Assembly: GCA_002359465.1 (NCBI GenBank)
Contig: DENA01000007.1
Coordinates: forward strand, 7,228 to 31,822
Length of the DNA stretch: 24,595 bases
Direction of reading: 5' to 3'
Source: Ruminococcaceae bacterium UBA2656
GTDB lineage: Bacteria; Bacillota; Clostridia; Oscillospirales; Acutalibacteraceae
The position numbers and the translations under genes were made by a program. The first letter of the stretch is position 1; each line of letters opens with the position of its first letter. Below the pieces are notes generated by a model. That model saw only the letters and a program-made list of their open reading frames with translations. It was not told the origin of the DNA and made no database searches. Shown here piece by piece: positions 6,911 through 14,895 of this stretch.

Positions 6911-7079
6911 GGGATAGAGGCGCGATTTTAAATAGTAGCGGGTCGCAGGCTGCCAAAGCTGATGATTACCCGTGAAAGGTAAAATTGCCGAAGGGGATTC
7001 CGCGGCAGGGAACCGCCTGGTTGTTTTTTGTGAACAGCAGAACAACTGTCATCATGTTGGTATGATGGAGCGCTATCGG
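6911..7079 (+). promoter_or_regulatory. Lysine riboswitch (L box) aptamer
   Basis: This part of the 410-base non-coding leader matches the lysine aptamer layout. It opens with GGGATAGAGGCGCGA. GATAG (6912-6916) pairs with CTATC (7073-7077) to form P1. Conserved AGTAG, CTGATGA and the GGTAAAATTGCCGAAGGGG segment follow. P4 is formed by GTTGTT (7020-7025) and AACAAC (7051-7056), and P5 by CATCAT (7060-7065) and ATGATG (7071-7076 region) before GGAGCGCTATC. I recognise this by comparison with the Bacillus lysC leader from memory. Lysine binding should favour the downstream terminator and so repress asd-dapA-dapB. The gene content of the operon agrees. Confidence 0.9.
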
Positions 7080-7148
7080 CTTACACATGACCTGGCTTAC
7101 GTCAGGCCATGGTAAATGTCGAACAGTCTCTATTATATTTACTTGATG

Positions 7149-7171
7149 ACCGGTTTTCAACCGGTTTTTTT
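7149..7171 (+). terminator. Riboswitch expression-platform terminator
   Basis: Stem ACCGGTT (7149-7155)/AACCGGT (7159-7165) with a three-base loop and a seven-T run ending at 7171, placed 56 bases before the asd ATG. Between aptamer and terminator lies a further hairpin (CATGACCTG at 7085-7093 region with CAGGCCATG) that may belong to the switching structure. Confidence 0.85.
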
Positions 7172-7226
7172 ATTATGCTTATATTTTTTCCATTATTTAA
7201 ACATATATATTACAGGAGGATTACCA

Positions 7227-8306
7227 ATGAAAAAGTATAATGTGGGCATTATCGGCGCAACCGGCATGGTTGGCCAAAGGTTTGCTACGCTGATTGAAAA
7301 TCATCCGTGGTTTACAGTTACCGCGCTTGCTGCAAGTTCGCGCTCGGCCGGTAAAACATATAAAGAGGCTGTCGGGGACCACTGGCTTATGACAACGCCG
7401 ATGCCGAAATCGCTGGAGAACATGGTTGTACTCAACGCGGAAGAAGATATTCAAAGGGTCACTTCCCTGGTTGATTTCGTGTTCTGCGCAGTCAATATGA
7501 AAAAAGATGAAATCAAAGCGCTGGAAGAAGCCTACGCCAAAGCGGAATGCCCGGTCATGTCAAACAACAGCGCAAACCGGCTGGTGGCCGACGTACCGAT
7601 GATCATTCCGGAAATCAACGCCGGCCATGCCGCGGTCATTGATGCGCAGCGCAAACGCCTTGGAACAAAACGGGGCTTTATCGCGGTCAAGTCAAACTGC
7701 TCGCTGCAAAGCTACGTCCCGGCAATCCACCCCCTGATGGATTTAAATGTGACAAGGGTACTTGCCTGCACCTATCAGGCAATTTCCGGCGCCGGGAAAA
7801 CATTCCAGACCTGGCCGGAAAGCGTTGACAACGTGATTCCCTTTATTGGCGGCGAAGAAGGAAAATCGGAAAATGAGCCTCTTAAAATTTGGGGGCATGT
7901 TGAAAACGGCGCGATTGTAAACGCCTCTTCCCCTTGCATTACTTCCCAATGCCTTCGTGTCCCGGTTTCCGACGGGCACACTGCCGCAGTCTTTGTTTCC
8001 TATGAAAAAAAGGTTGAAATGGAAGAAATTATTGCAAGATGGGAAAACTTTAAAGGGGTTCCCCAGGAGCTTCAGCTTCCCAGCGCGCCAAAACAGTTTT
8101 TGCATTATTTTCGCGAGGAAGACCGTCCGCAGACAAGGCTTGACCGCAATCTGGAAAACGGCATGGCTGTTTCCATCGGCCGTCTGCGCCCGGATACGCA
8201 GTATGATGTAAAATTTGTCTGCCTTTCCCACAACACCCTGCGCGGTGCGGCGGGCGGAGCTGTTTTAATGGCGGAGCTTCTTTGCGCAAAAGGATACATC
8301 GATTGA
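7227..8306 (+). CDS. asd: Aspartate-semialdehyde dehydrogenase, archaeal/fungal type
   Basis: It reduces aspartyl-4-phosphate with NADPH to aspartate-4-semialdehyde, the branch point to lysine, threonine and methionine. The 359-residue protein has an N-terminal Rossmann motif (VGIIGATGMVGQRF), the active-site cysteine C158 in KSNCSLQ, and the catalytic histidine H251 in SDGHTAAV. Sequence style and length fit the archaeal/fungal subfamily rather than the shorter proteobacterial type. The frame is open upstream into the leader, but the ATG at 7227 with GGAGGA six bases before it and the typical N-terminus MKKYNVGII is the true start. It is the first gene of the riboswitch-controlled operon, with dapA 29 bases downstream. 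Confidence 0.95.
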   Translation: MKKYNVGIIGATGMVGQRFATLIENHPWFTVTALAASSRSAGKTYKEAVGDHWLMTTPMPKSLENMVVLNAEEDIQRVTSLVDFVFCAVNMKKDEIKALEEAYAKAECPVMSNNSANRLVADVPMIIPEINAGHAAVIDAQRKRLGTKRGFIAVKSNCSLQSYVPAIHPLMDLNVTRVLACTYQAISGAGKTFQTWPESVDNVIPFIGGEEGKSENEPLKIWGHVENGAIVNASSPCITSQCLRVPVSDGHTAAVFVSYEKKVEMEEIIARWENFKGVPQELQLPSAPKQFLHYFREEDRPQTRLDRNLENGMAVSIGRLRPDTQYDVKFVCLSHNTLRGAAGGAVLMAELLCAKGYID

Positions 8307-8335
8307 GAATGTTTGCGATTTGGAGGTAATTCAAC

Positions 8336-9226
8336 ATGAAAAAGCTAATTTTCAGCGGTTCCGGCGTTGCACTGGTAACGCCGATGAAGGAAGACGGCTC
8401 AATCAATTACGATGTTTTAGGTGATCTGGTTGAATTTCATATAGCCAACGGGACGGACGCCATTATTGCCTGTGGTACGACAGGGGAATCTTCCGTTTTA
8501 AATCACGAAGAACACTGCAGGGCAATCGAATTCATTATTAAAAAGACCGATAAAAGAGTTCCGGTGATCGCGGGTTCCGGCAGCAACGACACCCATTACG
8601 CGGCTGAGCTTTCCCTTACCGCGCAGGATCTGGGTGCGGATGCTCTTTTGATGGTTACTCCCTACTATAACAAAACATCTCAGGCAGGCCTTGTAAAGCA
8701 TTATAACTATGTGGCGGACCGTGTAAAGATTCCGATTATTCTTTATAATGTACCGTCCCGCACAGGCTGCAACATTAAGCCGGAAACCTATCTGGAGCTG
8801 TCAAAGCATCCGAACATCAACGCCGCAAAAGAGGCAAACGGAGATATTTCCGCACTGGCAAGAACAATTTCCCTCTGCGGTGAGAATCTATATGTTTATT
8901 CCGGGGAAGACAATCAGACACTTCCCATTCTGTCCTTAGGCGGTAAAGGCGTTATCTCTGTGTTCGCCAACATCATGCCGAAGGAAATGCACCGGATCTG
9001 TGCGGATTTCTTTGCCGGCGACATTGCATCCAGCCGGGCGGCCTTTTTGAAAAGCATTGAACTGATGGATGCACTCTTTATGGACGTAAACCCCATCCCG
9101 GTGAAAACCGCCATGAAGATGCTCGGATTTAACAGCGGCGACTGCCGTCTGCCGCTTACGGCGATGGGCGAAGAAGCGGAAGCAAAGCTTGCCTCCGTTT
9201 TAAAAAAATATAATCTGTTGAAATAA
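8336..9226 (+). CDS. dapA: 4-Hydroxy-tetrahydrodipicolinate synthase
   Basis: It condenses pyruvate with aspartate semialdehyde in the first committed step of lysine and diaminopimelate synthesis. The 296-residue TIM-barrel enzyme shows ACGTTGES at 45-52, VTPYYNK at 107-113, the ILYNVPSRTG region with the catalytic tyrosine 137, and the Schiff-base lysine K165 in NAAKEANGD. GGAGG lies nine bases before the ATG. It is the second gene of the lysine operon, with 29 bases from asd and 27 bases to dapB. No aspartokinase or later diaminopimelate genes are within the window. Confidence 0.97.
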   Translation: MKKLIFSGSGVALVTPMKEDGSINYDVLGDLVEFHIANGTDAIIACGTTGESSVLNHEEHCRAIEFIIKKTDKRVPVIAGSGSNDTHYAAELSLTAQDLGADALLMVTPYYNKTSQAGLVKHYNYVADRVKIPIILYNVPSRTGCNIKPETYLELSKHPNINAAKEANGDISALARTISLCGENLYVYSGEDNQTLPILSLGGKGVISVFANIMPKEMHRICADFFAGDIASSRAAFLKSIELMDALFMDVNPIPVKTAMKMLGFNSGDCRLPLTAMGEEAEAKLASVLKKYNLLK

Positions 9227-9253
9227 AGTTACCTTTTCGGAGGGAATGTTAAA

Positions 9254-10006
9254 ATGACAAGGATTGTTATTTGCGGATGCAACGGAAAAATGGGCCATGA
9301 GGTTTCGGCCTGCGCTGCTCTTCGGGATGACTGCAGAGTTGTCGGAGGAATTGACATCAATACAGAAGCAAAGCGGGAGTATCCTGTTTTCGCTAAGCCG
9401 GCGGATATGAACGTAGACGCGGACGTGATCATTGATTTTTCCAACCCTGCCCTTCTCCCCGCCCTTCTCCAGTATGCGCAGATCCATAAAACACCGCTTG
9501 TTTTATGCACAACCGGCTACAACAAGGCGCAGGTAGAAGCGTTAACGCGTGTCTCTGCCGAAGTGCCCGTTTTTTACTCGGGTAACATGTCGCTGGGAAT
9601 CAACCTTTTGATCGAACTTTCAAAAAAAGCGGCGAAAGTGCTGGGCAGCAGCTTCGATATTGAAATTGTGGAAAAGCACCATAACCAGAAAATTGACGCG
9701 CCAAGCGGCACCGCGCTTATGATAGCCGACAGCATTTCGTCCGTCATGAACGAAAATGTGCACTATATCTATGACCGGCATTCGCAGCGCAAAAAACGGG
9801 AATCCACTGAAATCGGGATTCATTCCGTTCGCGGCGGAACCATCGTCGGCGAACATGAGGTTATTTTTGCCGGACATCATGAAGTGATTACGCTTTCGCA
9901 CTCCGCCCAGTCAAAAGAGGTCTTTGCAGCCGGAGCGGTTAACGCGGCTGTTTTTTTAGCGGATATGCCCGCGGGACTTTATAATATGTCTGATTTATTA
10001 AAATAG
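9254..10006 (+). CDS. dapB: 4-Hydroxy-tetrahydrodipicolinate reductase
   Basis: It reduces the DapA product to tetrahydrodipicolinate using NAD(P)H. The 250-residue protein has an N-terminal nucleotide-binding motif (IVICGCNGKMGHEV, where CNGKMG replaces the more usual GAxGRMG), FSNPALLPALL, LCTTGY, and the catalytic signature EKHHNQKIDAPSGTA at 140-154 containing H142, H143 and K146. RGGTIVGEHEVIF follows. A CGGAGGGA ribosome binding site precedes the ATG. It is third in the lysine operon and is followed after eight bases by the ACT-domain gene. Confidence 0.97.
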   Translation: MTRIVICGCNGKMGHEVSACAALRDDCRVVGGIDINTEAKREYPVFAKPADMNVDADVIIDFSNPALLPALLQYAQIHKTPLVLCTTGYNKAQVEALTRVSAEVPVFYSGNMSLGINLLIELSKKAAKVLGSSFDIEIVEKHHNQKIDAPSGTALMIADSISSVMNENVHYIYDRHSQRKKRESTEIGIHSVRGGTIVGEHEVIFAGHHEVITLSHSAQSKEVFAAGAVNAAVFLADMPAGLYNMSDLLK

Positions 10007-10014
10007 GAGGTAGC

Positions 10015-10476
10015 ATGATGAGCACGGAACCGATGATTACCACATCAAACGAAATTACCCTGATCACGCTGCAAAACTGTCCTTCCGAATTAACCTTTAT
10101 TGCAAATGTCTTTCAGAAAATATCGGATTTCGGGGTCAACGTGGATATGATCTCGCTTGCACCGACGCACGGCGCTTTCACTTCCATTTCGTTTACCATC
10201 TGTGACAACGACCTGGATAAAATCCTTACCTTTACATCCGATCTGCACGACAACTCCAATATAAAAACAATCGTAAGCAGCGGGAACTGCAAAATTTCGG
10301 TATACGAACAGGGAATGAAAAACACGCCCGGCGTAGCCGCAACGGTTTTTGCAGCAGCAGCGAAAAGTGAAACGGATATTCGGATTATTACAACCTCCGA
10401 GGTAGACATTTCCCTGCTGGTAACGGCGGCTGATTTTGACCAGACGCTGAATGAAATCGAAAAATGCCTGAAATAA
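10015..10476 (+). CDS. Stand-alone double-ACT protein resembling aspartokinase regulatory region
   Basis: A 153-residue protein with no kinase domain. The first ACT-like unit (about 14-85) contains VNVDMISLAPTHGAFTSISF. The second (about 90-153) contains GMKNTPGVAATVF and IRIITTSEVDISLLV. This order and wording closely follow the C-terminal tandem ACT region of aspartokinase, which in Bacillus LysC is also made as a separate beta subunit from an internal start. Here it is an independent gene at the end of the lysine operon. It may bind lysine and modulate an aspartokinase or DapA, but the partner is unknown. GGAGG is followed by ATGATG, and either ATG could be used. Its position in the operon, eight bases after dapB, supports a role in aspartate-family feedback. 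Confidence 0.85.
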   Translation: MMSTEPMITTSNEITLITLQNCPSELTFIANVFQKISDFGVNVDMISLAPTHGAFTSISFTICDNDLDKILTFTSDLHDNSNIKTIVSSGNCKISVYEQGMKNTPGVAATVFAAAAKSETDIRIITTSEVDISLLVTAADFDQTLNEIEKCLK

Positions 10477-10510
10477 GGAAAGTCAGCTTTATCCTCCGTA
10501 TAAAATGAAT

Positions 10511-10567
10511 TACCCCCTTTCGTTAGACAGCACGATCCGCTGAAATAACGAAAGGGGTATTTTTATT
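10511..10567 (+). terminator. Terminator of the lysine operon
   Basis: A strong stem CCCCTTTCGTTA (10514-10525)/TAACGAAAGGGG (10546-10557) encloses a loop with a small inner CAGC/GCTG stem. On the plus strand TATTTTTATTT follows. It ends over the stop codon of the convergent YfhO gene and could partly work in both directions. Confidence 0.85.
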
Positions 10568-13229
10568 TCAGATAAAAGATCACCACGGGGAAAATGTAAA
10601 CTGCAATAAAAACGCCAAGGAAAAGCACGGCAAAAAGAACAGTGGCCGGAATTTCCAAAAACTGAATTTTACGGTAAAGCCCTTGTTTCTGAAAAATTAA
10701 AAAGCACAATAAAGCAGCGATTCCCACAATGGACAAACAGCTCCCTGCTGTAAATCCGGAAGGAACGTAAGCGACGGAAATTTTATTTTTGCCCTTTTCC
10801 AGCTTTACCGCCATCATGGAGTCCAGCACACCGTCGATTGTAACTTTTTTCCCATTTACGGTTGCCGTATATCCTGTGTCGCCCGTAATAGGGAGAAACA
10901 AATAGGATTGGTTGTCTGCGGCTTCTGCCGTTCCGATGATTTTGTTTCCGGATTGTTTTAACTGCGCGGCGGTGGCACTGCTGACCGCCTTTTGCAGAAC
11001 ATCGTCCCTGAGTCCGGCGACACCGAAAGATTTTACATTCACTTCTTTCAGCACCTGAATTTCGATTTCAACTGTTTGGTTGCGGAAAGTACCAAGATTT
11101 AAGATCCCGTTATTACTTTGATTCGGATAATCATCCTGTACGGTCATGCCGTTCACCAGCACATTGAAGCTGGAGTTGATAGGCTCAATCAGGTTGTTGG
11201 ACAGTCTGTCAAAACAGTCAAAGTATAAAGTTTCCGTTTCTTTAACGGGAATTTGGTAAATCACCGATCCGTCAGCACTGTTATCCTGAAAAGTGAGCGA
11301 ATACCGATCTCCGGAAGTATAGGTAACGTTATTACAGAATGCCGGTTCGTACTGAGTAAAAAGCTTGTCCTTTGTGTTAAAAAGGGACTCAAAAACGGAC
11401 TGCTGCGTATTCAGCCGGGTTGTTGCCGGAAGGCTGCTGAATGCTTTGATTTGATCCGAATGCATAACAAACCCAATGGGAAGGGACGGGCTGTTTTTTT
11501 TAATCTCATACTTTTGATTCCGGTAAATGTTATTTTTAGTATTGGCGGCTGTTCCTCTGCGAAGAATCGTGTATTGGTTGCCCAGAATCGCGTCGGTCAG
11601 CTTTGTCCCGTCGTTCGAATTCACTTCCATCCAATACGACGAATAACCGAGTTTTTTCATCGTATACATAAACTTTTCATCGGTCAAAGAGGTATAATGG
11701 CTCAGCGTATTGTACCCCAGACTGCCCAAGAGATTCACATCAAAATATTTTTCTTCAGACTTCACCCGATAAAAAGCGTCGTCTTGAATCCGGTCGCTTA
11801 AATCGATCACAGACGCTTCATTTCTTGCATTATTGGCGGCCGATGCCACGTAGACGCTGGAATTAAAAGTACATTCCAGCAGAACCAAAAAACACAAAAG
11901 AACGGAAAAGGCAGCCTTGCTTAATTGTCTGAACTGATAAAGCAGCAAAAGGACAAGATATGCAAGTCCGGCTGTCAGTGAAAACAGAAGAAGGAAACGG
12001 AAACTGACACTGTTGCCCCACAGGGTTTCTGTGTATACTGTGATAACGTCATAATCCTTGTACAAAATCAGACATTCGGCAAGAAACACGGCGCTGACCG
12101 CCAGCATGCCCCCAAATGCGGAAAGGGCACTGCTGGACGCAAGGCGGTTTTCCTCATTGATGCCCGATACAACGGCGGCAAAAAGGATCAGGCCAAAAAA
12201 GATGGTGATATATCCATAGCGAACAGGAAACGCCTGATAGTTCCCTGTCTGCCACATTTTATTGATCGGTTCTATGAATACCGGTACCATGGTCAGGAGC
12301 AGCATAAAAAATGTAAAAGCGACTTTTGAGGACAGTTTTTTTTCAAAAAACAAATAGAAAATCAACGCGGCAAAAATGGCGCCGGAACAAATAATAACTG
12401 CAAATGTGGTGTCCAATCTTGAAAGCAGTCCTCCCACCCGTAAGCCTGCGAGCAGGTTTCCGGTTCTGGCGGAAGCCACATACTGCATCAGGGAAGGCAG
12501 CCATACCATGGCGGTAATCAAAGCGGTAATCAAGGTTGCAATTCCAAGCAGCAAAACAGTTTTTCGTCTGCTTCCTTTTTTTGCAACCAGGATGATATAG
12601 AGACCGGCTGAAAACACAAGGAAAATCGACACCATATAACTTAAATAAAAATTCACCGTCAGTATTGCTGAAAAAGAAAGAACATACAGAAGGATTTTTC
12701 CATCTTCGGCCAGCCTTGCCAGGCCAATCAAAAGAATTGGGAAAAGGTACATTACGTCCAGCCAGACATGGTTCTGATAGTAAAACATGGTATAACCGCA
12801 AAAGGCATACATCACAGAAACGGCGGTGTTCTGCAGCAAACCGAGTTTTTTAAATTGATCATGGAAAAAGACGCTCGCAGTAAAAGCGCAGGCCATCATT
12901 TTCAGCATAACCAGAACATTCATGAAAAGATACAGATCTGCTTTATTGACAAATGCAACCAAAAAGCTGAACGGACTTGAAATAAAAAACAGAAACACGC
13001 CCCAAAAGCTCATGCCCCCGGCGTTCTGCATATTCAGAAACATATTTGCTTTTCCGGACAGAATATCTTTAAAGTCCATGAGGAAAGGGATGACCTGTTG
13101 GTTCATGTCGCACCATGAGAGGGTGTTATATCCGAAGGGGAACATCTTGCTTACAAAAAACACCGACAGCATAATGAGCATTACCGCAGCGGGTGCAAAC
13201 AGAAAAGAACCGGTTTTCTTCATCTGCAT
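10563..13229 (-). CDS. YfhO-family multi-pass membrane protein
   Basis: An 888-residue protein. It has a membrane segment at the very N-terminus, a loop with WCDMNQQVIPF (D41, Q44, Q45), about a dozen helices to roughly residue 440, a large extracytoplasmic domain to about residue 840, and a final pair of C-terminal helices. This architecture and the D-x-x-Q loop fit the YfhO family (GT-C-like fold); in Bacillus, members have been linked to glycosylation of lipoteichoic acid. A glycosyltransfer function here is inference; the sugar donor and target are unknown. ATG codons at residues 1 and 3 are both possible starts behind GGAGG. It has its own good promoter and sits alone between a terminator on each side, so it is probably a single-gene unit. 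Confidence 0.85.
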   Translation of the reverse strand: MQMKKTGSFLFAPAAVMLIMLSVFFVSKMFPFGYNTLSWCDMNQQVIPFLMDFKDILSGKANMFLNMQNAGGMSFWGVFLFFISSPFSFLVAFVNKADLYLFMNVLVMLKMMACAFTASVFFHDQFKKLGLLQNTAVSVMYAFCGYTMFYYQNHVWLDVMYLFPILLIGLARLAEDGKILLYVLSFSAILTVNFYLSYMVSIFLVFSAGLYIILVAKKGSRRKTVLLLGIATLITALITAMVWLPSLMQYVASARTGNLLAGLRVGGLLSRLDTTFAVIICSGAIFAALIFYLFFEKKLSSKVAFTFFMLLLTMVPVFIEPINKMWQTGNYQAFPVRYGYITIFFGLILFAAVVSGINEENRLASSSALSAFGGMLAVSAVFLAECLILYKDYDVITVYTETLWGNSVSFRFLLLFSLTAGLAYLVLLLLYQFRQLSKAAFSVLLCFLVLLECTFNSSVYVASAANNARNEASVIDLSDRIQDDAFYRVKSEEKYFDVNLLGSLGYNTLSHYTSLTDEKFMYTMKKLGYSSYWMEVNSNDGTKLTDAILGNQYTILRRGTAANTKNNIYRNQKYEIKKNSPSLPIGFVMHSDQIKAFSSLPATTRLNTQQSVFESLFNTKDKLFTQYEPAFCNNVTYTSGDRYSLTFQDNSADGSVIYQIPVKETETLYFDCFDRLSNNLIEPINSSFNVLVNGMTVQDDYPNQSNNGILNLGTFRNQTVEIEIQVLKEVNVKSFGVAGLRDDVLQKAVSSATAAQLKQSGNKIIGTAEAADNQSYLFLPITGDTGYTATVNGKKVTIDGVLDSMMAVKLEKGKNKISVAYVPSGFTAGSCLSIVGIAALLCFLIFQKQGLYRKIQFLEIPATVLFAVLFLGVFIAVYIFPVVIFYLK

Positions 13230-13257
13230 TTATCCTCCATTAATTGTCAATGTACCT

Positions 13258-13286
13258 ATTATAAGGAATTGCCGGACGAAAATCAA
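13258..13286 (-). promoter_or_regulatory. Predicted promoter of the YfhO-family gene
   Basis: On the minus strand, TTGATT (13281-13286), a 17-base spacer and a perfect TATAAT (13258-13263), 29 bases upstream of the ATG and directly after the tyrS terminator. Confidence 0.7.
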
Positions 13287-13322
13287 TCAAAACAGCCCGC
13301 TGTTGAAATTTCAGCAGCGGGC
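13285..13322 (-). terminator. Terminator of tyrS
   Basis: An 8-bp stem GCCCGCTG (13295-13302)/CAGCGGGC (13315-13322) with an inner palindrome TGAAATTTCA. It is followed on the minus strand by TGTTTTGATT. It starts 17 bases after the tyrS stop. Confidence 0.72.
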
Positions 13323-13339
13323 AAAACGGTTTTATGATT

Positions 13340-14569
13340 CTAATCAACCAGATTTACCTTATGGAAAACCTTTTTCCCTTTTTTAATAACGACATACTTT
13401 TTCTCAAAATGCTTCATGGATAGCTTTTCCGTACTGGACAGTACCTTTTCATTGTCAAGGGAAATGCCTCCCTGATCGATCAAACGTCTTCCCTCTCCTT
13501 TGGAAGGCGCAAGCTTTGTCAGAAGAAGCAGGTCAAGCACCCCGATTTCTCCGTCGGTAAAATCTGCCGCAGAAATATCCGTTGAAGGCATATTCTCGGT
13601 GTCTTCTCCGGTTCCAAACAATGCCCGCGCGCCTTCCTGCGCCTTTAAAGCTTCTTTCTCTCCGTGAATCAGTTTGGTGACCTCAAACGCAAGAATTTCC
13701 TTAGCTTTGTTGAGCTCTCCCCCTTCGAGCTTTGCAAGTTCATTAATTTCAGACAGAGGAAGGAAAGTAAGGATTTTTAGGCATTTGATCACGTCGGCAT
13801 CGCCGATATTGCGCCAGTATTGGTAAAATTCAAACGGCGTGGTTTTTTTCGGGTCCAGCCATACTGCGCCCTTCTCAGTTTTACCCATCTTCTTGCCTTC
13901 GCTGGTGGTCAGGAGAGTAAACGTCATGCCATAGGCTTCCTTTCCTTCCTTGCGGCGCAGCAGCTCCACGCCGCCGATTATATTGCTCCACTGGTCGTCG
14001 CCGCCAAGCTCCAACTGGCAGTTGTACCGGTGGTTCAATTCCAGAAAGTCGTAGCTCTGCATAAGCATATAATTCAGTTCAAAGAAAGAGAGACCTTTTT
14101 CAAGGCGCTGCTTATAGCATTCCGCCGCAAGCATGCGGTTGACGGAAAAATGTACGCCCACCTCACGCAAAAAATCAATATAGTTCAGATTCAGAAGCCA
14201 ATCGCCGTTGTTGGCCATGATTGCCTTTCCTTCGGAAAAATCAATCAGGCTGGACATCTGCTGTTTAAAACAGGCAATGTTGTGGTCTATTTCTTCTTTT
14301 GTCAGCATTTTACGCATATCTGTTTTTCCGGAAGGGTCGCCGACCATTCCCGTTCCGCCGCCGAACAGCGCAATAGGCGTGTGCCCCGCTCTCTGCATAT
14401 GCGCCATGACCATAATCTGCACAAAGTGACCGACATGCAGACTGTCAGCCGTCGGATCGAACCCGATATAAAACGTGGTTCTGTGATTGTTGAGAAGATC
14501 CTGAATTTTCTCCTCATCCGTCATCTGGGCAATTAAACCCCTTGCCTTTAGTTCTTCAAAAACTCCCAT
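13340..14569 (-). CDS. tyrS: Tyrosyl-tRNA synthetase
   Basis: A 409-residue class I aminoacyl-tRNA synthetase that charges tRNA-Tyr. It shows the tyrosine/adenylate-binding [15 protein letters not shown] (HIGH-like motif at 45-48), GGDDQWSN at 189-196, and the KMSKS-type loop KKMGKT at 226-231. An S4 RNA-binding domain occupies the last 65 residues or so ([13 protein letters not shown]). The frame is open to an earlier ATG. I chose the ATG at 14567-14569 because TGGAGGAAC lies eight bases upstream and [15 protein letters not shown] is the standard beginning. Expression is governed by the T-box leader just upstream; a terminator follows the gene. Confidence 0.97.
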   Translation of the reverse strand: MGVFEELKARGLIAQMTDEEKIQDLLNNHRTTFYIGFDPTADSLHVGHFVQIMVMAHMQRAGHTPIALFGGGTGMVGDPSGKTDMRKMLTKEEIDHNIACFKQQMSSLIDFSEGKAIMANNGDWLLNLNYIDFLREVGVHFSVNRMLAAECYKQRLEKGLSFFELNYMLMQSYDFLELNHRYNCQLELGGDDQWSNIIGGVELLRRKEGKEAYGMTFTLLTTSEGKKMGKTEKGAVWLDPKKTTPFEFYQYWRNIGDADVIKCLKILTFLPLSEINELAKLEGGELNKAKEILAFEVTKLIHGEKEALKAQEGARALFGTGEDTENMPSTDISAADFTDGEIGVLDLLLLTKLAPSKGEGRRLIDQGGISLDNEKVLSSTEKLSMKHFEKKYVVIKKGKKVFHKVNLVD

Positions 14570-14594
14570 TAAAAGTTCCTCCATTTCAGGGGAC

Positions 14595-14626
14595 AAAAAA
14601 CGCCCCCTGCATATTTGCAGAGGGCG
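14595..14626 (-). terminator. T-box-controlled terminator before tyrS
   Basis: On the minus strand CGCCCTCTGCA pairs with TGCAGGGGGCG (one mismatch) around a short AT loop, followed by six T (14595-14600). Its 5' arm is directly after the T-box sequence, as expected for the alternative antiterminator fold. Confidence 0.9.
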
Positions 14627-14855
14627 GAAATAACCGCGGTACCACCTCAGTTTACCGTACCCTCACGAATACGGCCTTACGGGTACATGAAATATACCCA
14701 CGCGCTATAACGTGCGCTGCCACGGCCAAATCTAATAGAAACCGTTCAATCTGGCGACTCCGGAATGTATTTCAACCAAATTGCGCTCCTGCTTGCACCG
14801 GCCGCAGGCTCTCTTTGCCGTTTTTATGGTTTACTTCTTCCCATCAATGTCATTA
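14595..14855 (-). promoter_or_regulatory. Tyrosine T-box riboswitch leader of tyrS
   Basis: This occupies most of the 326-base gap between tyrS and recN. On the minus strand it begins near GGGAAGAAGTAAACC. It contains a specifier-loop context GAAATACATTCC with the tyrosine codon UAC at 14767-14769. The conserved T-box sequence TGAGGTGGTACCGCGG at 14634-14649 base-pairs with the uncharged tRNA acceptor end. The segment ends in a terminator: stem at 14601-14626 (CGCCC, one mismatch, CTGCA) followed by six T. Uncharged tRNA-Tyr should stabilise the antiterminator and allow tyrS transcription. The specifier matches the downstream gene, which strengthens the call. Confidence 0.93.
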
Positions 14856-14861
14856 TATTGC

Positions 14862-14890
14862 ATTATACCCAATTGACTTTGTATTGTCAA
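14862..14890 (-). promoter_or_regulatory. Consensus sigma-A promoter of tyrS
   Basis: On the minus strand, TTGACA (14885-14890), exactly 17 bases, then TATAAT (14862-14867): both hexamers match the consensus perfectly. The -35 lies five bases after the recN stop codon. Confidence 0.9.
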
Positions 14891-14895
14891 GGCAA

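Noticed and set aside
7116..7226. N-terminal extension of asd by 37 codons
   Set aside because: It would translate the riboswitch terminator; the downstream ATG has a strong ribosome binding site and the conserved N-terminus.
7743..8231. Minus-strand open frame of 162 codons opposite asd
   Set aside because: The asd frame carries all catalytic motifs; the antisense frame is a by-product of codon bias.
13820..14536. Plus-strand open frame of 238 codons opposite tyrS
   Set aside because: Long but wholly inside tyrS on the opposite strand, without recognisable protein features.
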